Assembly (NCBI GenBank): GCA_022036555.1
Contig: CM039120.1
Span: forward strand, 22,274,350 to 22,338,349
DNA: 64,000 nt
Source: Microstegium vimineum
Lineage: Eukaryota > Streptophyta > Magnoliopsida > Poales > Poaceae
Direction of reading: 5' to 3'
Part shown: positions 57,592 through 64,000 of the stretch, piece after piece
How positions within the stretch are numbered: the stretch's first letter is position 1
Layout of the letters: every line of letters starts with the position of its first letter
Translations under genes and position numbers: made by a program
Notes under the pieces: model-generated
What the model was told of the DNA's origin: nothing
The model's input: the letters and a program-made list of their open reading frames with translations, nothing else
Database searches by the model: none

Positions 57592-58785
57592 TGAAAGTGA
57601 AATCAAGCCCTAAGTGGGTTTTGGTGTTGACGACCGCTTAATTCAAGAACTAATGAGATCTATTAAGATGACAAGCAGGTAAGAACAAAAAGAGGAAGAT
57701 ATAGAGAAGGTGGAGGTACCCCAATTCTTATGGTGGCTTCTCTACTCATCAAAGGTTTAAATTCATTTATAGTTTGAATTTGAGTATAGGTATGTTGTAC
57801 TATTAAGGGGGATTCTAGTGTTGTTTGGTCAGATGTGAGCTCAAATCTCTATCTCAGACATGCACTCAGCTAGCTCAGTGTCCAGTCCAAATTCTAGATC
57901 CAGCAGACACACTGAGCTAGGGCGGCAGTGCCGCCCTCTATTTCCTGCAGATTTTCTTGACTATAAATACCCGCTAGAACGGTCTCCACCTCACCAGTTT
58001 TAGTACCCCTCCGTCTTCCTCCGAATCTGACCGTTTGAAAACAGAGCTCTCTCTCCCTCTCTCTCACTCTATTGTTGACCTTCAACCTCCAAGCAATCCT
58101 ACACTTCCAACCATAGATTCTTGAGGGAAAAGGCAGCAAAACACTCCTGGAGAGCGGATCTACTACTTCCCAAAGTCTAAGAGCTTGTGGTTCTCATTTG
58201 GCCGGCGGTGCTAGGGTTTGTTACCCTTGGAGCTTGCTCCTAGCCGGCTAGGCGTCGCCCTAGAGCTTGCCCCTCTCTTGTGGCAGCCTAGGGAGGTTTG
58301 TAATCGCTGTGTGAAGCTAAGAGATTACCCCTCATCTCAAGGATTCACTTCCTTGACTTGCGATTGAGTTGGAGTTGCAAAGCTCCAAGCCTTTGTGGCA
58401 CCTCAACAACGTGGACTTAGGCAATCCTTGGTGGCGAGCTGAACCACGGGATAAATCATTATGTCTTGTGTGCTGGTCCCCTAGGGTTTGGTTCTTGCAA
58501 TATATCTTGTGCTAGGGTTTGTGTTGGTGATTCGAGGAAAGAAAGCATTTCTGTGGTAACCAGTCTTCGAACTGGTTCTGGTGTTGATTTTGTAGGGAAG
58601 GACTCATCTTGGTGACTAGTATCTCCCTGCCAAAACTCATCTTTATCTGCTCAGTTTTTATAGGCCGGCAGTGTTGCCCTCTATAAGCCAGCAGTGCCGC
58701 CCTAACATTTGACATTTGTTTGAAGTGATTTTTGACATCCCTATTCACCCTCCTCTAGGCTATTTATCCTTCCTGAGATCCTACA
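57592..58785 (+). repeat. 3' LTR of element A (1,194 bp)
   Basis: Starts TGAAAGTGAAATCAAGCCC after a polypurine tract; the proposed end is ...GATCCTACA at 58785. The start and the CACCCTCCTCTAGG segment near the end are typical of grass SIRE-type LTRs as I recall them. The exact right end and the TSD (ATGGA if correct) cannot be confirmed, as the other LTR is off the window. TATA box at 57961-57970. GC hairpin copies at 57920-57936, 58663-58679 and 58686-58702. Confidence 0.75.
57961..57970 (+). promoter_or_regulatory. TATA box in the LTR of element A
   Basis: CTATAAATAC, 370 bp into the LTR and 25 bp after a perfect GC hairpin. Confidence 0.6.
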
Positions 58786-58962
58786 ATGGATCCAAACACC
58801 CCTGATGAAAAATAGACATCTCATCAGCATTAGCGCCACAGTGGCGTCGTCGGAACTAGGGATCTATGCACTGAAAGTCATGAGAGAACGTGGTGTTTTT
58901 TTAAAAAGATGAGGGCTTGATATGGCGTGATATATGAGTAGAGTATAGAATTCTCATTTATA
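58786..58962. other. Unique-looking flank, nothing recognised
   Basis: Short AT-rich sequence between LTR A and a MITE. It begins with GGATCCAAACACCCC, which resembles a MITE terminal repeat, but no partner end is seen nearby. Confidence 0.4.
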
Positions 58963-59177
58963 CTCTCTTTGTCTCTAAATAATTGTTATAGTACCACATA
59001 CCGTAAGTTTAACTTAATTTATAGAAACTATGTTTGTATCTTCAAATAAATTTATTAAAAAATAAATTTAAAGATATTTCTAACGATACTAATAATATAT
59101 CATAAATATTGTTAATATATATTTAGCAAAAGTTATTTCTGAAAAAATGAAAATAACAAATATTTAGTGACAGAGGC
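58963..59177. mobile_element. Stowaway-like MITE
   Basis: Terminal inverted repeats CTCTCTTTGTCTCTAAATAATTGTTAT (left) and a degenerate complement ending ATTTAGTGACAGAGG (right), flanked by TA. AT-rich core and about 215 bp long, which suits this class (Tc1/mariner-derived, TA target). The right end is uncertain by a few bases. Confidence 0.6.
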
Positions 59178-59875
59178 TATATATTAGTAAGACAGGACCA
59201 GATCGAGGAGGCTCACTAGCTTCATCACAACCAGAAAAAGAGACAGAAAAATGGGTGTACATGCTGTTCCACATGGTGCAGCAGCGTGTCTTATGGCATG
59301 TTCAAACATGATACATAAGTTAAAAATTTTATTTTTATTGGGATGAATAGAATAGATACTCTAGATGTACTGGTATTTTGGTCTATTCACTTAGGATAGA
59401 CAAACTTTTGTGCTGTGTTGGTTTGGTAGTCTGATGGTGGTGTACCTTTTGTTACATGGATTTAGCCGGTTTGACACTCTGGCATTGCATAACATATTTG
59501 TAGCATGGACCTTGTAATATAAAGTAGTTTATTGGTGAATTCTTCTTTACGATCTGGTGTTGCTTTTATCATATCATAATAGGAAATTTACAAATTTGGT
59601 CCAAGTATGTGATATGTATTTAAAACGCTTGGATGGACCAATACAACCAACTAAACATGATCTTGTACTAAATCATACAATTCCATGCACCCATCCAAAT
59701 AAAAATCATATACCATCCTATATATACAAGTAACTAAACATCGACGACCCATCCCATTCATCTGTCAACCAAACAAATTACATATACATGTCCATGTGTT
59801 CCTGTCGTTGCATTGCACAGAAAAGAACTAACCAAAAGCAGACATCCTCGTCGCCATCAACACCATAAGATACTA
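59178..59875. other. Intergenic flank, no gene recognised
   Basis: About 700 bp of AT-rich sequence with no long ORF and no clear repeat. Weak inverted TTGGTTTGG/CCAAACAAA at about 59424 and 59768 may mark an old hAT-type MITE. Confidence 0.4.
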
Positions 59876-60037
59876 GCTCCATTCTAAAATAATTGTTATT
59901 CTCGTTTTCTGAGAAATAATTTTCTAAAAACTATTTGAAGATACAAATATTATATGTATAAATACTAAATTTAGTTAAACTTACAATATATAAACACATA
60001 TAAACCAAAACCATAATTGTTTTAGGATAGAAGGAGC
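59876..60037. mobile_element. Stowaway-like MITE
   Basis: Ends GCTCCATTCTAAAATAATTGTTAT (left) and ATAATTGTTTTAGGATAGAAGGAGC (right) are near-perfect inverted complements. It is about 160 bp and AT-rich. The left flank is TA; the right flank TA is a few bases away. Confidence 0.65.
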
Positions 60038-63000
60038 ATGTACCTTTCTCTCCTACTCATTAATTATCATCATTATTATACTAATAATTTATAATAAATT
60101 GATTGATTATTCGACCATTGGATAGGATTGGATTACATACTGCACACACTAAATTTTAGTCAATGCCCGCAACAAAAGGAGAGGTGTCGCGTGCGTTGTT
60201 GCAGCTGGCAACCAGTATTGTTACTAGGAGGGCACGCGCGCGTTGCCGCGCGTGAATTAATGTATGTTGTACCTTGTACGTGGGTGTTATGTGTTTCTTT
60301 GTGGCTTGCGTAAGGCTCATTGGCTCGTAGTTATTTTGATGTGTTCCATGGTTCAATATAGTCTTTATAGGTGGTGGAATCATCATCAGTATATATAGGT
60401 CACAATTCAACCATACTTGTAAGAGCTGGTTTACAACGTCAAGAACATCATAGCAGATAAGTTACTTTTCATGCAACAGTAACTACTGATTTTAGAGGTA
60501 TAAGAAGAAATAGAAGGACAATGATCAATAATTTGTCTACTCTTTTGTTGGTTGGATACTTCAACCATTAGCGTGAACTTATCCTACAATAACCAAAGGC
60601 AGCAGAAATCAAATAACGAAACAAACGATTTGAAGAAGTATTCACTTGCATTTCATATCCCATGGAAAGCATAAAATTGGCATGAAAAAAAGGTACCAAC
60701 TGACATCTCATGCTTTATGAGAATAATGGCATTAGATCATCTTTTCATTTTAGGGCCTAATAGATCAGGGATTTTTTTTGTTTCGCATAAAATGCAACCA
60801 CCAACCGACAAAATAAAAGTACTTCTTTCGTAGCGACCATGGACTACAAAAATAAAGAGTATTTCTTCTGTAGAACATTCCGATCGTAAATGGATTATGT
60901 AGCAGGCTGGGTAGAATACAATTCTTGTACTACTGATTATTGCTATATCTAGAAGCTTAGAAGGTAGGAAAATAAGACCCCATCTTAACCATTCTGAAGG
61001 TAGAGTATAGCCTAAACAATTAGGCTATAAATTGAATATATAAATAGATTTAAATTTTCATATATAATTTGTCAATAAGCAAAGGTGACCATCAAATTAA
61101 GTGATGTGTTCAGTATTTAAGTTTGAACTTAGCAGTTCATGTGACTCATTGATTACCTAGAATAGACTATCAGCTTCTCTATATGAGAGAGTGAAAAGGA
61201 AAAGCACCCAACATAATAATTAGTAAAGACCACACATCCATCTGCAATTAAACATGGCTCTTTGGCTTTTGATTAGGCCATTAGTAGGAAGGCAAGAGGC
61301 GCGAAAACAAAGTTGGCCACTCTCTCCCCATTAAGCCATTGGTCCAGGGTCACTTAGTCCAATAATAATTTTGAAAACTATTCCAATAATTTTTTTGTAA
61401 AGTATGACATATCTTCAATATTGCAGGGTGTAAACATTGTCTCATTGAAATTAGCCTTATAACATATATCATACATTTGTCTTTGCCATGCACAAAATGG
61501 AAAGGAGCAGTAAGAAAGAGAGGCAAGGGTAGTTCAGGTACCTTGAATTTGCATGGATTAGTTCACAATATGCTTCCTAAAATGAATACTTGATTCCCAA
61601 AAAGGTGTTGTAGGATGGATTTCATATATGATATATATTAGTTCTACGTAAGGCATGGCCCAATTGGCACCAGAATAAGAGGAAGGCATGAAAGTATTGC
61701 AATATCATACCTCTCAGTGATTGATTACTGTAAATTGTTCATACTGCTAGTAACAAAAAGAGTAATATAGTTCAGCCATTAAACTAAAAACTAAATCAAT
61801 CTGAATGTGATGAAATATGAAGAGATAAAAGAGTGAGGACACAAGGAAATGATTTTTATTGGAGAAGGATAATTATATGATTTCTATCTCCACACACATG
61901 GCGATAAACAACATTACAAATAGATGAACAAATATTATTGGAAACGTGATGAGCAGTCTCCAACCACTGCAACATGGTAATGGAATGAACAACATGTACC
62001 CTGATGAAGATAGTGTTAGCTAGGAGGTAGCCATGCTTTTGAAATAAAAACAAAAGGAAGGATCATATTGAAGAGCCCATCATTTAAATTGGGTTGCATG
62101 GGCCAATAAAAATTATATTATAGTTACCAAGTAAAGAGAAATACACATCATATTATTCGGGCTTGGTAATGAATGGTAGTAGAGGTTATATTCATAAATA
62201 ACCATGAGTACAGAAGGTGCATAACAGTGTTTCAAAATCTTAGGGCACAACAAAAATAACAACCAAAACACACATGATATCATATATAGAAGTAGTTATA
62301 GAATTTTTAGGCTCTGTATGTATGTATGTATGTATGTATGGTTTGAGATAGGCCAAAGCACATAAATTTTAACCTGAGGCATATGTGGCAGAAAATGTAG
62401 CAAATGTTTTTATGTGTAAGTGTTAAAGATATTCATTTTGAATTATTGGTATTCATCCATATCAAAATAATACACATGACAACAATATAAACAAAAAAGA
62501 AAGGAAAGCAAAATACTATAACTGTATCTATAATGCAAAATTAGGCATTCAGTAGACACTTGCTGATTTAAGAGTTGGCATAAAGAAGAGACAATACCAC
62601 TGCTTTGAACAAATTACACGAATATAAATAAGATAAGTATCAGAGAGGAGAATAGTAGAAATGTAGAGTACCTGACCTGGTTGCCATGCGCTGACTCTTG
62701 CCTGCTTGGTCGTTGACTGCTACTGAGACGCACAAGAACAGACCGGATGGCCTTTTGTTGTAGGTGCCCATCCAACCAACTCACATACACCGACAAAAAA
62801 AAGTTTGTTTTAAACAATGACTCACGATGTATTGTCATGCATAGTGGACAACCTAATGTATAATACCCTTTGGAAGATTCAATTTAGGCTTCAGTGCTTT
62901 GGATACTTATCTCCTCAGCATTTTGAAATCCATCCTCATGATATGTTTGCCACACAGGAATAACGGTATGTCAATATTCATATTTTCACAGAGGAAATTT

Positions 63001-63057
63001 CGCCTACAATAATTATGTTAGACAAAAAGAGTGAACAGTTAATATTTGTGTACAACT
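60038..63057. other. Right flank, no convincing gene
   Basis: About 3 kb, AT-rich. Small ORFs (60128-60313, 61856-62053, 62614-62838) have no recognisable domain and no mutual consistency. A (TATG)n microsatellite lies at 62316-62340. Part of it may be introns or exons of the minus-strand unit proposed at 63376-63450. Confidence 0.4.
62316..62340. repeat. (TATG)n microsatellite
   Basis: About six tandem TATG units ending in TATGG. Confidence 0.85.
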
Positions 63058-63375
63058 TCAAATTTCTTTGCACATGGAAAATTCCAACGGTAAAAGACAC
63101 CACAGGCCACCCAGAAACGGGCAGCACCTATGGAGGAAACGTGAATGAGAGATAAGCAGGTATACTGAGAGAGGACGAGTAAAATAGAGGAACGAAGGTA
63201 CATGGGCACCTGATTTGTGGCTAGTGAAAGCAATCGTAAGGCACGGATGAATGCAAATGGATCGAATCGGGAAACGAAAGCCTAGCCATACGGGGAAAAA
63301 TGCGACGACGTAGCTCATGCCGGCTGGAGAAGGAAATGCGAGCGGAGCACATGAGGAAGAAGAATAGGGTCTCAC

Positions 63376-63450
63376 CAGGCGTTGTAGGGAGGCGCGACGA
63401 CCAGTTGATGAAGCGGCGGCGAGATCAGCAACCACGGGGCCGATCCCCAT
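63376..63450 (-). other. Possible first coding exon of a minus-strand gene or lncRNA
   Basis: On the - strand an ATG (63448-63450) opens 25 codons rich in Ala and Arg (MGIGPVVADLAAASS...) in a locally GC-rich patch, ending at a good donor CTG|GTGAGA. A plausible acceptor (TTTCCTCCATAG) lies at 63128, leaving a 248-nt intron. An open stretch at about 62690-62790 could be another exon. A GC-rich 5' exon in AT-rich flank is typical of grass genes, but no protein family is recognised. Confidence 0.25.
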
Positions 63451-63700
63451 GTTCCCGCGGCGGCGCCTGGGAAGCGAGCGGAAGCTGGAAGAGGACACAA
63501 TTTTTTCGGTGAAAAAAATAGGTGTGAGCCTTTGTTTTTGCCAGAAGAAGGGGAAATAATGGGTCGGCCCACAAGCTCAGCACAGGATACGCAGTTTACA
63601 TAAAATTGCATGCCAAATCGGATGAACGACAACCACATGATAGCACGATCCCACACGCAAGGCTGACCAATCCCTATTGACAACAGCTCTCGTATATTAA

Positions 63701-63874
63701 GGTGGTGTTTGGATCCTCTTGGCAAATTGGCAAAAGAGCAAAAAAAATTACTACTTTTTGGCAAATGAATCCAAACATGCAAGGGGCAAAAAAAATAGCA
63801 AAAGAGCAAAATTTGTGATTTGTTAAATGACAAATTTACTCTTTTGCCAATTTACCAAGGGATCCAAACATCCC
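63701..63874. mobile_element. Tourist/PIF-Harbinger-like MITE (174 bp)
   Basis: Inverted terminal repeats of about 36 bp (GGTGGTGTTTGGATCCTCTT... and ...AAGGGATCCAAACATCCC) flank a short AT-rich core. TTAA lies on both sides (63697-63700 and 63875-63878), consistent with a TAA/TTA target duplication. Confidence 0.75.
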
Positions 63875-64000
63875 TTAAAAAACATCTAAAGGGGTAGGTG
63901 GCAGGAGTGGTTCGTGGAAGGCATGGGGTGCTGAGAATGCTGGTATCCTTCCCGCGATAAGGCCGTAGATATTTGGGGTCGGATTGGAATAATCACCCAC
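63875..64000. other. End of window, nothing recognised
   Basis: A short unique-looking sequence with no feature. Confidence 0.4.

Noticed and set aside
59424..59780. Possible hAT-type MITE (TTGGTTTGG ... CCAAACAAA)
   Set aside because: The inverted match is short and imperfect and no 8-bp target duplication is seen.

Overview
This window is nuclear DNA of a grass (Poaceae). It is almost wholly made of nested LTR retrotransposons, with a MITE-bearing flank on the right. The grass call rests on the kinds of repeat seen: Tat-lineage Ty3/gypsy elements with two RNase H domains, a CRM-like chromovirus, SIRE/Maximus-like Ty1/copia elements, roughly 4-kb LTRs with CpG-rich cores, and Stowaway- and Tourist-like MITEs. 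Nothing fixes the species. There are no rRNA, tRNA, CRISPR or prokaryotic features, and no intact ordinary host gene that I can recognise.

The layout resolves by matching LTR ends and 5-bp target-site duplications (TSDs). Element A is a SIRE-like copia on the + strand. Only its 3' end is present: internal remnant 56381-57591 and 3' LTR 57592-58785. Element B is the 3' end of a gypsy-like element (1-2822), apparently inserted in A. Element C is a solo LTR (2836...56375, TSD AGGAG) split into three pieces by two later insertions. One is element D, a CRM-like chromovirus on the - strand (3585-11192, TSD TATTG). The other is element E, a copia on the - strand (11560-56266, TSD ACTTT/ACTTC). E carries gag but no recognisable pol. 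Into E went Y, a 13-kb Tat gypsy (15375-41636, TSD CTCAT), and into Y went its close relative Z (17440-30707, TSD GATGA). E also took two solo LTRs: H (43632-47633, TSD ATTAC) and I (49801-54029, TSD CTACA, in E's 5' LTR). The deepest chain is A > C > E > Y > Z.

Y and Z are the most interesting part. Each has three sense ORFs. ORF1 is separated from ORF2 (gag-protease) by an in-frame TAG-CCA-ATG. ORF2 is joined to ORF3 (RT, RNase H, second RNase H, integrase) by an overlapping TAATG. Tail to tail with ORF3, on the opposite strand, each carries a five-exon, apparently spliced gene of about 1,030 codons in Z. It encodes a plant mobile domain (PMD), a Pro/Ala/Ser-rich part with a basic KKRRLRL patch, and a C-terminal coiled coil. 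It has its own TATA-like box. Exon phases, splice sites and the TATA position agree between Y and Z. Both elements are also saturated, in coding and non-coding sequence alike, with the pentamer CCGAT/ATCGG.

The right flank (58786-64000) has two Stowaway-like MITEs, a Tourist-like MITE and a (TATG)n microsatellite. It also has a weak candidate first exon of a minus-strand transcription unit near 63376-63450.
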